A DNA stretch of 64,000 bases, from NCBI RefSeq assembly GCF_032854445.1, contig NC_088302.1, positions 26,501,080 through 26,565,079 on the forward strand, in the 5' to 3' direction. The notes below the pieces were generated by a model. It had not been told where the DNA came from. It saw nothing but the letters and a program-made list of their open reading frames with translations, and searched no databases. The DNA comes from Liolophura sinensis (lineage: Eukaryota > Mollusca > Polyplacophora > Chitonida > Chitonidae). The stretch's first letter is position 1; every line of letters begins with the position of its first letter. Below, piece by piece: positions 12,360-25,500 of this stretch. The translations under genes and the position numbers were made by a program.

Positions 12360-13287
12360 ATATCAGCATCACCGATGAACGACAGTTAACATGAACCTTA
12401 GTCATCATCTTATGATAAACTAATCAAACTTTAAGTTGATAACGGGATGTCTAAAAATGCCCACGACCGTCTTTGCTTGTACGCTTCGTATGACCATTTG
12501 CCAACTGTAACACTATCAGCGTTACTCTGGTTTCAGTCTGTGCTATATTGTCTTGTTATATTCGTTGTTAAACAGTCCACGTTTCATCCTTTTCTTTGAT
12601 GGGATACATACTTACCTTTATTAAATAACTGTATGTCTAACTATATTATATGCGTTTTTTATCCATGCATATGCCACTGAGCATTTATTCCGTTCTGGGC
12701 CATGATTTTACATAACCATTTGTACATTTTACTTCGTGGGTTGTCAAGAGTTGTCTCCCATGTACCACAAATTTTCACCATCAAGTCTCAACTAAAGCGA
12801 TTTATGATCATGCCGACAATGCATATTTAAGTCGTGCTTTCAAGTTTAGTGCGGTGCGTGTTTTCTTATTATTTGATACAGATTCTATCTCACACGCACA
12901 TTCCCAAAGTATCTCGGATGACTTACAATCCCATCTGGATGTCGCCGAAATATAGGGACACCTTTGTCCAGCACCCAGACCCTTGTTACCTCTAAAAACC
13001 TATATCATTCGGATCAAGCGTCAGGACTAAGGCACTCTTGCATTTCATTGGACACTGGACCACTTATGCGTCACCACACCTTAGGCATGGGAACTCCTAT
13101 TTTATTGGTTGGTTTATGTTTTCACTCTACTTTTGGAGAGAAAGGAAAATGTGTTTGGTCGACTACATCTGTCCCTGCATACTCGCCATACAGTTGTTCT
13201 CAACTTACACAAATTTTTTCTTGTCTTTAATGTGGCTGTTAGCATTCATTATAAACTTCAGTTGCGCCATGAATCGTGATATCCATG

Positions 13288-13298
13288 GTTCGAACCCA
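13288..13298 (+). other. Isolated tRNA B-box-like motif
   Basis: ggttcgaaccc matches the pol III B box. An A-box-like tggctgttagcattca lies about 55 bp upstream, but no cloverleaf could be drawn. Possibly a relic of a different tRNA-derived repeat. Confidence 0.25.
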
Positions 13299-15641
13299 GG
13301 TTTTGGTAGTTTTTCTGTTTAAAATAAACCCTAGTTGTAGTTCCTTTGAGAGATTTGCCTGAATTTAACATGCTAAACCACACGTGGTTAAAAGATATAA
13401 TCAATCAGTCTGGTTGCATCGGGAAGGTCATACTGACGTGCAAGATTGTGTGCTAAATACAAGCATAACGGAAAATCATGTTATGATCCACAGAGTAAAT
13501 CTTTCACCCATTACTGCTGAGGTACGTTCAGTTCGATCTCGCTAGTCACACCAACCAAGGGCATGGATACATATATAGATGTATGTATAAGGAAATACCA
13601 CAGGAGGAAGGCCATTGCGCGTCCGTATCGTGTATTTCCTGAAGCCATTGGAAAGGACGTCCTACTCCCTCTTCTGAATGTGGGATACTATTCACTGGTG
13701 TCAAATTACAGTACATAAAACTGCACTGTGCAAGTTTTTATATCGCCTTCTTTATATATTGTATTTTGTTTACAGTGCTAATGGGTCTGTATCCCCCTCT
13801 ACGTTTCTTGGTTATGAAGAAAAACACACTTTGTAAATATGGTAAAGAAATAACAGCCAGAAATCGATACTTTTAGCCTTTTGCTATGATCAAAAGTGAA
13901 GAAGTAATAACTGTTGATTTTGTCTGTCGTTGTTACTCTCCGACTTCTCACTGAAGTTCTTTCAATCGATTTGACTTTAAAGTATGTGAACTTCATAACA
14001 CATGCTCAAAGAGGAGAATTCAAGAGGCTAAAATACAGAGAATAAAATTAGAGCATGCAGTCACAATGGTAACAGGTGTAACCGCCATATGTAACCGGTG
14101 AAATATGGCTTCTTGTCCGCTTGGGCCTTATTAGAAATGTTCAAATAATGGCTTAAAATGTAGCTACTCATCTCCTGGTACCATGGTGTAAAAAAGAAAT
14201 TAAATGTAGGTAAACAAAGACAGCCATATCAGTTGCAATCTACTTGACATCAGTGGTCTAGAAATTCTCAAAATACTGTGTTATCATCACATTTAATGAA
14301 CAATCAAACGCGAACAATGCACAGAAGAGACCAGACCTCTGGGTAAGCTTTGACTCCACATGAGGAATCCATAACTGCTATGATAGTGTGATACAGAATT
14401 TATCCAGAATTCATCGTGATCTTTTTGTGCATACTCAGAGCTCCTTGTTTATTGGTTAGTAATACGTGTTATTGTGTTAAATGTGATAACAGCGTGGTAT
14501 TTTAAGTAGTTCTAAACCAGTCACGTCTAATAGATTGCATTTAAGAACGGTGCGTTGTACTTAATTCTGCTCAAGCTATGGTGCAGAGCGAGGTGTAATT
14601 AAATACCTTTTCAGTATTTGTGTGAACAGTGTGACCATTTGTCAGCGATCACACACACCTGGTGTTAAACCATGCATTCTTGTTCGACGTGACGTGGTGG
14701 TATGATGGCTGTGTAACCCTGATTCCATTAAACAGTGATCTGTAAAGGGATCTAGCCCCAAAATGATGCTGACACGATGATGTCCTCTGCTCTTGGAGTT
14801 ATTCTGAGGTTTGTTCCTCAGGTCGTCCATGAACAAGAATTATCATACCCATTTTCTTGAAAGTTTGAATTGGTTTCGATCTTAGGGTCGAAATACTTGT
14901 GCTCAAACGACCAATGGGCTTAATCGATTCCGAAGAAAATAATAACCAATAATATTCCTTGAAGAAAAGGCAAGGCTAGCTGGGGGACAAAAGGTGACTT
15001 CTTTGCTCCTTCAAGCAAGTACACAATTCACCAGGTTCATCTAAAAGCACACGATACTCCGGGCATCTAAGCAGTCACAGAATGGACAAGATGGCTACTG
15101 GGGTATATGTCAGTGGGCACCACTAATTGAGGTCGACCTCAGACAAAACGTTCGCCGTCGCTGGTCGCACTTCCAATTTGCTCTCCCTTATAAAGGAAGC
15201 CCTAGTCTTTTGAATCGACTTCCCATACAACCTTCTGACAAGCCGGGTGGATGAATGAAGAAATCTTTAACTAGTTGTACAATTACAGGAATTCAACAAG
15301 CCTTGATTCAACAACGTATTGACTTGGCGAGGTCAATGGCCAAAGGCACAGCTGACGAGTGGAATTCCCAATAGGACGCTGCTGTACGATAACACATTGG
15401 TTACTACATGTATACAGATTTCAGCATACAGACATTGATGGCGTCGTGTCGGTGTCTCTATACATTAACCATACGGAGGTTAATGTCTGTGACAGTCTTC
15501 TCCTTGAGGTATCTACTCGTTTCGACAATTACTGAGAGCCCGACACCAGTGTGATGACAGATGTGGTTATAGTCACTATGTTTAGAACTCTGTAGGTATA
15601 GAACCTGGTCATTTTAGCACTTCATAGTTAAATACTTCGCT

Positions 15642-15683
15642 GTTTATTTATTTATTTATTTACTTATTTATTTATTTGTTTGT
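15642..15683. repeat. (TTTA)n simple repeat
   Basis: About ten tetranucleotide units with one interruption. It resembles an isolated SINE tail, but no SINE body follows clearly. Confidence 0.85.
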
Positions 15684-15917
15684 CTTGATGTTTAATTCTC
15701 TGCCAGAAGAACAGCCATATCTTTAGAATATTTACTCTGATTTGACCAAGCCTTATATTTCAAGTAAATGAATGGTGGTGCTTTTAGTACAAGGAGCACG
15801 GAATGCAAGTTGGCTAAGAAGCCATACATATAATCTTTCTTTGTCAATCGAAATAAAGCAATGTGTAAGCCTACATTGATAGACCATTATCTTAGCGACA
15901 AGATTTAATCTATCTTT

Positions 15918-16190
15918 GGGGTCTCCGTAGCCGAGGGGATTAGCACGATATTGTGCGGAGCAATTACCCAGTAGCTTCTCACCAATGCGGTCGCCTTGAG
16001 TTCAAGTCCAGCTCACGCTGGATTCCTCTCCGGCCATACATGGGAAAGTCATCCAACAACCTGCGGATGGGCGTGGGTTTTCTTCTGGCTCTGCATGCTT
16101 TCCTCCCACCATAATGCTGGCCGAAGTGGTATAAATGAAATATTCTTGAGTACGGCGTAAAACACCAATCAAATAAATAAATAAATAAAT
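15918..16190 (+). mobile_element. tRNA-derived SINE, near full length, diverged head
   Basis: Head ggggtctccgtagccgaggg, B-box-like gagttcaagtcc, central block cctgcggatgggcgtgggtt, tail gtaaaacaccaatcaaataa then AAAT repeats. Confidence 0.92.
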
Positions 16191-17176
16191 TACCCTTAGC
16201 TTCGGTTTTGTGGTTTGTGTGGATTTAATGCCACAATGACCACACGACAAGCTAAAAGCGGCAACATTGTTACATGGTAACGAAAGGTGATGGGTATATG
16301 GACGCTGTATGACAAAGCCGCCATGGTATCTTTCCACTTCTACTTGTCCATTTATTTTAGGAAATTACATTGATTTACTATTTGTGTGTTGCTAATTTTT
16401 GAAGACGTTTTTACTCCTGGAGTGCCAACGGTCAGCTAATTGCATCCGTGGACCGGAGGCCCTAGGGGGTAGGGGTTACTCCGGGAGACACAACCCTAAT
16501 GAAACTTTAACGAAAGCCTGTATAGATTAGGTTATAGCGGCTGGTGGTGTAGGCGGTTAATGGACATTCAACAGAGCACGGAATCAGAAAAACGCTTAGC
16601 CATTATCAAGTTACTTACTTTAATTGTAGCTTAGGAAAATAATTGATTTGTAGCAACTGTATAATGTGGCTATACGTATAAAAACATACTGAAGTTAAGG
16701 CTTAAATTGTTGTTTTTTATGTGCAAATACTTCCTGCTTAATGGTTGTTAAGAATTTTGTTTCACGAAGGTTAATCGCTTGTGGATAGGACACTCCGCAC
16801 TTAATTATTATTGAAGTTTCGATATAGGTTAAGCATTGCTTAAAAAACGACTACGCAAGCAAGCTGTGAAAGTGAAACATGCGAAACATTTAAAACCGGA
16901 AAGCACTGTGATGATCACTGTGACGTAAAATATTAATATTGATTGACGAGGACATTTTAGTAATCTACGTTTCGTCACCGCCTTATCAGTACAAGGAAAT
17001 CTGTGTTGGAGGGCAGCTTTGTTGATTAACAAAGGTTTAGTGGAATGTCCGATCTGACCTACATCAGAGATAGAAATGTTAGAATTTGAAGAAAAGTGTC
17101 GAAGCCCCCCGTTTTCGTGTTGTCAGCTGATGAAGGCTTATAACTTCGCCATCTCTGACGACTCCATTCTATACAG

Positions 17177-17199
17177 CGTTTTTTTTTTTTTTTTTTTGG
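17177..17199. repeat. Poly(T) tract
   Basis: An unbroken T run of about 20 bases. Confidence 0.9.
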
Positions 17200-17306
17200 T
17201 CTCATGTTGCATGCTGGCCAACAATATGTCAGATTGTTTATGCATTTTTAGGAGTAGTCTCTTACAACTGAACTTCGACCCTGAATAAATCTGTGGTATA
17301 GCGTTA

Positions 17307-17520
17307 GGGCCTCCGTGGCCAAGGTGGCCATCTCCCCAGCGCGGTCTAATGACTCAGTGCGGTGGCTGTAAGCTCATGCTGGTTTCCTCTTAGACCGTTC
17401 GTAGAGAGGTCTGTTAGCGGCTAGTGGATGGTCCTGGGTTTCCCCCGGGTTTTTCTCCAACCTAAATGCTTACCGCCGTTGTATAAGGGAAATATTCTGG
17501 AGTAGGGCTTAAACCAACAA
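17307..17520 (+). mobile_element. tRNA-derived SINE, diverged old copy
   Basis: Recognisable head (gggcctccgtggcca), central block (gatggtcctgggtttccccc) and tail module (ggaaatattctggagtaggg), with many substitutions and no clean AAAT tail. Confidence 0.85.
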
Positions 17521-17667
17521 AACAACAAAGATAAATCAGTCAAAAATATCATGGCATTACGAGTACATTACTATTATATAGAAACGAATACTCCAAGGGT
17601 TATTTCACCATTCACTGTTCACTGCATACATACAATCTGAGTGCACTCTGTGAAACCGTACTCAGCA

Positions 17668-17970
17668 TTAACTTACACGCACTTGTGAGTCAGAATTCAA
17701 TTGAAAGCGTTCGCAATCTTTGCAAACGTCTGCATTTTCAGCATGAACGATAGAGCACATTTTATAAAGGGTACAGGCTTCTCTGTAACAGCACAAAATC
17801 CACTTAGTGGTAGCTGCATTACTGCCCAAGAACTTCATTTTATTCTTTTCCAATATCTTGATCTGAACATCTGTTAGATGAAACTTAATTCCTTGGTCCC
17901 GTTTGTTTGTACGGTGTATTTTCAGTGCATCGCACATCTCTATTCGAAATGGTTGCCGGCTTGCTAACAT
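17668..17970 (-). CDS. Unrecognised 100-codon open segment, possible orphan exon
   Basis: I do not recognise it. An ATG at 17970 opens 100 codons with mixed, non-repetitive composition and six cysteines in the last 45 codons (ILCCYREACTLYKMCSIVHA, then CKDC). The frame stays open for 13 codons before the ATG (including ILLFWVGAFIES). A good donor (gtaagt) follows CAAGTGCGT just before the stop, so it may be an exon rather than a whole gene. No partner exon was found. It lies between the two receptor genes. Chance is a real alternative. Confidence 0.2.
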   Translation of the reverse strand: MLASRQPFRIEMCDALKIHRTNKRDQGIKFHLTDVQIKILEKNKMKFLGSNAATTKWILCCYREACTLYKMCSIVHAENADVCKDCERFQLNSDSQVRVS

Positions 17971-18977
17971 GCTCTCGATGAACGCTCCGACCCAAAATAA
18001 TAGGATTGCTCAACGTGAAGATGAAGCAATCTCCCCGTAGTGTTTTACGCTCAACTAAGAACAATATTTCCCTATACGTGAACGCCAGACTAGATTAGTT
18101 ACAATGTGCATTGACAAGGCGACAATAACAATAGTAAGGAGACCTTTTCGAACTTTTCCAGCAGTGACACTGTTTACTCCTAGAGACACTCGGCCTTTGT
18201 GAAATACTCAAAAGATTTGGTTACTTGTCTATCTGAACGCATATTGGAATATTCTCCAGGTTCGTGTAGTGATGAAATATACGGCGGTCTAACTGCTCCA
18301 AAATAGGTATGGGTGCTGTATCAGTGACAGCGCTGAGGTCGGCTAATCCAATCAAATCTCAGAAACTTTGCCTTGCGAATCAAATAGAGTGCCAGATCGT
18401 TTAAGGAAACGCTGGCCGCGATCTACGTATGTAATAATCCCATCAAGTTAATACCGCAGCGATTCCCCAAATCCGCCTCGGCAAATACACACTGGAGAGC
18501 CTCTTTTCTGAGAAAAATCGATATAACTTGGCTAGCCTAATGTGTCCCAGAACAGCCTTATTGTCCACCAGCAGGTCCGCAGCCTGCCCGCTCAGCTAAC
18601 CAACCATGTGAACCCCCTTATTTCATCTGTTACACTGATGGCGCTTGACGACTTCGAGCAATGATGGTTCATATCAACGGGCTATCCAACCCCGCTTTCA
18701 TACCACAACAAATACGTACTATAACGACAAGACATTTTAGTAAATCCCAGTATGCTGGAAATTTTCGAATCATTAGTATATCAGCCGTCAATCAAAATGG
18801 ACGTCCGTGGTCAGTGATCACATGACCAATTCATGCACCCCCCCTCCACCAAAAGAAAAACCGCAGCAAAACAACAAAACAAAACAGAGGGACAGTTTTC
18901 AATGATAGAAAGACGCAAGAAATGGTTTTAAGTGAATGAATTAAAGAAGTATCCAAAGCCCGTTTCAGTTGGACTGT

Positions 18978-19251
18978 GGGGGCATCCGTGACTCAGTTGG
19001 TTAGCGCGCTAGCGCAGCATAATGACACAGGAGCCTCTCACTAATGAGGTTGTTCTGAGTTCAAGTCCAGCTCATGCTGGCTTCCTCTCCGGCGTACGTG
19101 GAAAGGTCCTCAGCAACCGGCGGATGGTCGTGGGTTTCCCCCGGGTTCTGCCCGTTTTCCACTCACCATAATGCTGACCGCCGTCGTATAAGTGAAATAT
19201 TTTTGAGGACGGCGTAAAACACCAATCAAATAAATCAATACATGAATAAAT
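18978..19251 (+). mobile_element. tRNA-derived SINE, full length
   Basis: Head gggggcatccgtgactcagt tggttagcgcgctagcgcag, B-box-like gagttcaagtcc, central and tail modules, AAAT-like tail with changes. Confidence 0.93.
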
Positions 19252-19587
19252 GCATTTCATGTAACAATCAATAACATTTTTGAAGCAGTGTTTGGAACAA
19301 GAGTCTCAGTATTCTGGTTTTGTTCTTCCTAAAGTACCAATCGTACGGGCCTTTTGAAATCTGATGTGCTGCTATTCACAGTCACTTATTACCTTTTACT
19401 TAAGTTCGGCCAACTGAGCATACTTTGTGCACGGTCATAAAAAGTCAATATTAGTAGCCTGAGAGGAAAATGTCAAGGGTCGTACTTCAACAGATTTTGT
19501 CATGACCACAGCAGATATGGTTTAACTTTCTTTCTTAGAAGAGTTTCGCTTTTGTACACCGACACTGTAAGTTTAAAGTGGATGCGT

Positions 19588-19850
19588 AAGTGTTACAGTG
19601 TCAGTGTAATGTGGCTCGGTAAGTATTACAGTGTCAGGGTAATGTGGCTCGGTGAATGTTACATTGTCATTGTGATGTGGCTCGGTGAGTGTTACAGTGT
19701 CTGTATAATATGGCTCGGTAAGTGTTACAGTGTCGGTGTAATGTGACTGGCGGTTACAGTATCAGTGTAATGTGACTAGAGTGTTACAGTGTCAGTGTGA
19801 TGTGGCTCGGTAAGTGTTACAGTGTCGGTGTAATGTGATTGTGGTGTTAA
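19588..19850. repeat. 33-bp tandem repeat, about 8 copies
   Basis: Unit gtgttacagtgtcagtgtaa tgtggctcggtaa with point changes and a few shortened units. Intergenic. Confidence 0.9.
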
Positions 19851-20431
19851 GTTTTAAGTGAAATATGGCTGTGATGTTACTGTGTTGCTCCACTAATGAC
19901 AGCCATATTGTCTGTTATTCGAAAGATGAGCGCAGACTTGATACGTTTCAATCATTAGAATAGTCTGATGTCAGTAACCACCCCAGTAACCATACGATGG
20001 GTTACCATTTAATATAAAAATACACTTTTCTACGATAGTTGTTTATCACGATATCATGTTTATTTCGGACCTCACGCAGAACTGTGCATGAGGCCTTGGC
20101 AAAGCCGAGGTTAACCTCCCCGCTCCCCCATCCTCACCATCCCCACCCCGATGCTGTGTTTGACAACTTCTGCACATTAGTCTAAGTATGTATGCTAATG
20201 AGGGTGATAACATTTAGAACACTCCTTTGACTGACGAATTACGCCAGTGTGCTACAGGAAAATACCCTCCTAAGTTCCTGTAATGACATCAGGCGACGTC
20301 TACGTCTTTCTGCACAACTTCACTTTAATCGGGATACCGTCAGAACAAACGAGCATGTCGGCAAATGAAGGCGACTGTTACATTTAGAGACTGTGGCATA
20401 ACTACAAAGTTACGGTTCCAGCGTGTGAATA

Positions 20432-20692
20432 ATGTGTTTTGACACGTGTGTAAATCCTGTTCACAGACCACAGTTCCTTAGAAACATCAGACGCATGCTT
20501 GTAGCAACTATGTTTACAAGGCCTTTTAGCACCACACTGGACGCGGAAAAACAAAGTGCTACTTCTAGTTCTATAATTAAATTGGTATTTCACGCGATAC
20601 CTCTAGGCCCTTTCACCAGTATTATGTCGCTCACATCTATAGATGACCGCCAACCGGACCACTCTCGCGTTAAAGTGTTTGAAACATCGTGA
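20432..20692 (+). pseudogene. Possible GPCR C-terminal remnant (weak)
   Basis: An 86-codon plus-strand ORF begins with a segment reading CVNPVHRPQFLRNIRRML, which resembles the end of helix 7 and helix 8 of rhodopsin-type receptors (NP followed by F..N.RR), but the usual NPxxY tyrosine is absent. An in-frame stop lies two codons upstream, so no helix 7 precedes it. Could be chance. Confidence 0.15.
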
Positions 20693-21124
20693 ATGTGTAT
20701 AACTGTGAAAAATACTAAGAAGTTTACCTGTAGTATGGTACAATGGAATTTTTGTGCCATGATGAATGATCCTGAGGCGTTGAATTGTAAATTGGTATGC
20801 AGATAATTTTTACTTATCCACTGAGCCCGGAGGTTTGTGATAGATTAACGCTGTTACGGATCTCGTTTTTAAAAAAACTCAGGAATATCTAAGGAAAACG
20901 TTTAAAAGCTGCAGTTTTCACATGCGATGTTTATGAAATCTTTGGTACATTTAAATAATATGAATGGTAACATACAAGCATATGTGGTCCGTATGTACAG
21001 GCATACATACAAGCGCAGTTGTAACCATTATATTTCTCCATGCACGGTGAGAGTTGTTTATTTATTTATACGCTAGGTGTTAGTTAACTAAGTTAATCTG
21101 GCATTGTCAAACGACACGCCATTA

Positions 21125-22020
21125 TTTTGCCAAAGGCGATACTAGAGACCACGATTCCAGAAAAACGTCCCACATATTCAGCCCCTTATAGTCTATTTCT
21201 TTTAGAGAGTCGCCTATTTTCAGCAGTCTGTAAAATCAGTCATGCTCGCTATCAAAATTGCCTTTAGTCAATGACACGTAACAACAAACGCTCTACACAT
21301 TAATGCGTTTGAAGTTCACATTATTGTATGGAAAATGAAGTTAAAAACTTTTTCTAATTGATAATGTTAAAGTCCATAAGCCCCGTTTCGACAGCAAGAA
21401 CACATTGCCTCGAGTGATGTCATAATTATTAAAAAAAAACAGTGGCATGCTGTCTATTGAGCAGAGTTCAACATGTTTTGACGGAGGGCGACACCAGGTT
21501 CCTAAACTGCTACCGACCTTTCTGTAAACCGTGTTCTGCATCTGCCATATTTGAAATTGTTTACACGTTTTAGTATAATATTACCTTAATAAATGAATAT
21601 AATTTCATCTCTTGTATATTATCTCACGGCACTATGATTTTAAAGCTGGATGTTGGGATTTTTTGTTATAAAAATGTACGTGTATTCTATTCTCTGAGAG
21701 TGTAATGTAGGATGTGTTACTGTGTGCAACAAATTACTCTCCCTGCCCATTCCCAGCATACCCTGGTTTTTTAATAATTATGACGTCACCCGAGGCAATG
21801 AGTTCTTGGTATCGAAACAGAGCTTATAGAGTTTAATATTATGAATTAGAAAAAGGGTTCTAATTTGATTTTCTTTACAAGAATATGAACTTCCAACATA
21901 TCCATGTGTAGAGCTTGTGTTGTCAAGTGTCACTAACTAAAGGCAATTTTGGTAGCGAGTGTGAATAATTTTACTCTCTAAAAGAAACAGACTATATTTA
22001 ATCTCTAGTTCTCGGTCGGA
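21125..22020. repeat. Long inverted repeat (arms about 260-325 bp, loop about 310 bp)
   Basis: The left arm (about 21125-21450) matches the reverse complement of the right arm (about 21758-22020). For example, 21403-21430 pairs with 21773-21800 at 26 of 28 bases, and the stretch at about 21190-21212 (reverse complement actctctaaaagaaatagac) pairs with about 21973-21993. The right arm has a deletion of about 20 bp relative to the left. There is no ORF of note. It could be a fold-back or MITE-type element, or an inverted duplication; ends and target-site duplication were not resolved. Confidence 0.85.
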
Positions 22021-22190
22021 TATAAGAAAATCGCCAGTGAGTGAATAGTTCATCTGATGCTGTTTTAGCTAGGTCATAGCGATTTCAGATAGAAGTTTAT
22101 GAAAAAGTGGTCACATTCATCCTCCATACTCACTGGACGGTGGGTGACCAGCTATATGCCAATCACGTTAAAGAACTTGACACCTTGGAC

Positions 22191-22260
22191 TTTAAATCAC
22201 AGCGACCGCATTTGTGGCAGGCTCCTTGGTCATTGTGCCAACTCGGCCACGGAGCCCCCC
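22191..22260 (-). mobile_element. SINE head fragment
   Basis: Only the tRNA-like part remains: cacagcgaccgcatttgtgg to ggccacggagcccccc. Confidence 0.7.
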
Positions 22261-22261
22261 T

Positions 22262-22530
22262 GTGAAATCAGTCAGTGACCTACGAAATAACTCAAGAGAA
22301 AAGCGAAATCAGGTGACATACGAAATAACTCGAGTGAAATGCAAGGTCATTCAGTTGTCATAAGAAACACTTTAGCTTATGTACGAAATCAGTCAGTACA
22401 TATACGAAGTGAAATACGAAATCAAGTAAAACACGAAGTAAGTCAGGTAGCACACATATACAAAATCAGTGAGGTGACATCGGAAACAAGACAGAAGAAG
22501 TACGGAATAAGTCAGGCGATATACACTGTA
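22262..22530. repeat. Degenerate short tandem repeat (about 22 bp)
   Basis: Repeated variants of tacgaaatcagtcaggtgaca with variable spacing. It abuts a SINE head fragment ending at 22260. Confidence 0.65.
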
Positions 22531-25500
22531 TACAGTGAATCACTGCACTTTTGGATAGCGTTATCATGGCAGTCAGTTTTATTACGTATTGATCAGGCTA
22601 TCCAGTTAAACACCCTGTAAATACATGGGTATTAACAAACTGCCTTTTGACTCACATTTATCACGCATGGCACAGTGTTTACAGAACACAAGAAACAAAG
22701 GTTTCTATGTTTAGTGTGTAAATACAATAATGCTGAAGTATTTCAAAGATATTTCGGATTTTAATATTGTTCTAAACATCTTCACTTATCATCTGATGTT
22801 CACCTTTTTAATCAAATGTATTGCCAGTAGTTTTCTGTGTTGAAAAAATACTCATTTCATCACAAGGTGTGACATATATCTGATCACGGAAAGGAAAGAA
22901 ACAAGGCTGGTCGATGTATCGGAAAGCTCTCCATAGGTCATATTTCCCCAGAGCAATAGCTTTTTCTCTACTAATTTACCCAAACATTTGTGGGGTCCTT
23001 GTCTGCTAAATGTAGTGTCAAACGCCCGAAGCTTTTTTGGATTCCAGAATTATCTTGTCAACTTTGATGATGTGTTATCAAGGGATTACACCAGAGTGCT
23101 TATTTTATTCCATGGCATTCGAAACGGATGACATTTGATTGAATATAGAGGGGGGATTAAATGTTGGTTTTTACTATAATTTTGTGCTGTGACATGTATA
23201 AAGCATATTTTGTATAGTACAAGAAATTTCCGTAAACACAGCAAAAATGAAACATTCGCTAAAAATTTATCTTTGGCTCATGCTTCGCCATTCATTTGGC
23301 AGTTAGGGCACAGAGTGCACAAAGGATGATGCCAGCGTAATTTCCAAAAATATGCAAATGTAAACATCCACTTAAAATGTAATCTCTGCTTCTTTAATTT
23401 TTGAAATTAAAAACTGACTTTGCAGGTCGTGTGGCAATAAATAATCCATTATCAGCCAATATCTTTCTTTTATACATTACACTGAAGGCAATAGAACAGG
23501 CTGTAGGCTGGTGGTGTTAACATTTCATCGGATATGTAATGTGTTTACCAGTCACTACGCTGTAGTGCTGTCAGGATAGGATACAAATTGTTTGTTTGTT
23601 TATTTTCAAGCTGCATAAACACATGGGGTTTATGTATGAGAATTAATGCTCAGTGAGCATTGTATTTTTATTTTATAGCGAGTGTACCTTTTAAAACTAG
23701 TAACTTAAGTCATTCGTCACTTACCGAATAGAATAACTTAACTGGATGTATACATATTATAAATGTATGGCTACAGTATGATCATAACTCTACAAAGTAC
23801 TGGATAATAGATCCTTTATTTATTTATCTCATGGTATCACTTAAATGTAACACCACTTACAACCGTGACATGTTTCATATATAATAGTAAACCTAATATC
23901 CGCCCGTCTGCGCTGTGAGAACCTGAGGGCTACATCAGACGAGGCTTGTGTGATGATTTCTGTATTTGCACTCAGTACTATGTGGGCAGTGTCATAGTGA
24001 CGCAATGAATTGGCCCATAACCGAAGGCAATGGTTTCTATAGCGATTGAAGTGGTGTAACCTCAATTTAATGGAATGGCATATAAAGAGCATACTGGAGG
24101 AACTGTTAAATATTAAGGTAATTTGAGTCAATATATCAACTACTTTTTTATTGTATTTTGTCCGGAAAGGTTGGATTCATGAAATTTAATAACACCTCAA
24201 AGCAGTAAAAATTTAAGTAATCTAAACAGTTCTTTATTCCATGGCATTGATAAGGATTATCCACCAACATTCTCACAAGAAATTACCTTTAAATTAATTA
24301 AATCATTTAAAAGTGCCACTCGTGAATAGCGGATTTAGATCACCCTTAGGTCATACAGCTGTTTTGATAATATCATTCATTTTCTGTAAAATACTTTATA
24401 CATAAATGTACTTTTTGGATCAAGTTTGTATGATAAGGTAACAATGCCTTTAAGATCAGAACAGCATTTACGCGCTCAGGTGACTATAGCTCGTTCAAGT
24501 AGTAACATTTGTTTTGTGTTGTGATGTTGGTGAGGAATTCCCTGGATGACATTGTACCCCAAGACTCTTGGGAGCGGTATCATGCCTTTAACACAGATGC
24601 AATAAGAACGAACGCCTTGAATTTCTCATTAATAATATCTGCATGTATATGAAGCTGCTCACCTAAAACAACCCATATATACCCACCTTCACTGTATTAA
24701 AGAGACGACAGGCTCTCCAGATGTTACATCTTATCAGGTGGCCAAAAACTCTGTGCTGGAGCACCTATGAAAATTGTTCGGATTTTTATTATTTTTCTTC
24801 CGTTTTTTTTTTTTGCTGAAAACTTTTTGAAAGCTTAAGAGCTGTGAAAAGGAATGTTTTTATTAGATGTTGATGAAAAAAAATATTTGAAATACCGGTA
24901 CTTCAGCATTGTTGTACTTTCACACTGAACATAGAAAACCGTGTTTCTTGTGTTCTTGTGAATCTGCTTTCAGATTTTGCCTATCTTTGTAACTTTTTGA
25001 GATATGGTCAAAAAACTTTTTTTTTTCAGTTACGTACTTTCAATGGCCTGTAACTCGAGAATTACGGAAGCAACAAATCCCAGACTTGTGCCAAGTTGTA
25101 ACCCAAGACATGTAGTTTCTGATGGGTGTCAAAGGATTTAAGATACGATCAATAGTTTTATCGCTAGAAATGTTTAAATGACACCACCCTACTTCAGAAA
25201 TAAAAATTTAGGCCTGTCCATTTAACATATGTAGCTTGCCACACATGTCGGCCGCCTGTCACTCAAACCGAAAAGTGAACAACTCTCCCTCCTCTCCAAA
25301 ATTATGAACGGAGAGTATTGAATGTGTGCACGTAAGCCAGCTCTGTCCACACATGTACCTTGAGTCCTGACCAGCCCCCAAAATGTAACTCTCATTAGGC
25401 CAAATTGAGCCGTTAAAGAAATATGGCGCTTCTCAAATTCTTTTCAGATCTGCACCTTACATGCACGTAAGAAAGAGACTGGCTTTAGGATGCCGCACAG

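Larger units (their letters stand above)
12374..15917. other. Intergenic DNA
   Basis: No gene or repeat recognised apart from the B-box-like motif and a (TTTA)n tract listed separately. Confidence 0.5.

Noticed and set aside
24780-25140. T-rich block with cctgtaactcgagaattacg that looked like a transposon end
   Set aside because: No terminal repeat, ORF or second copy was found in the window.
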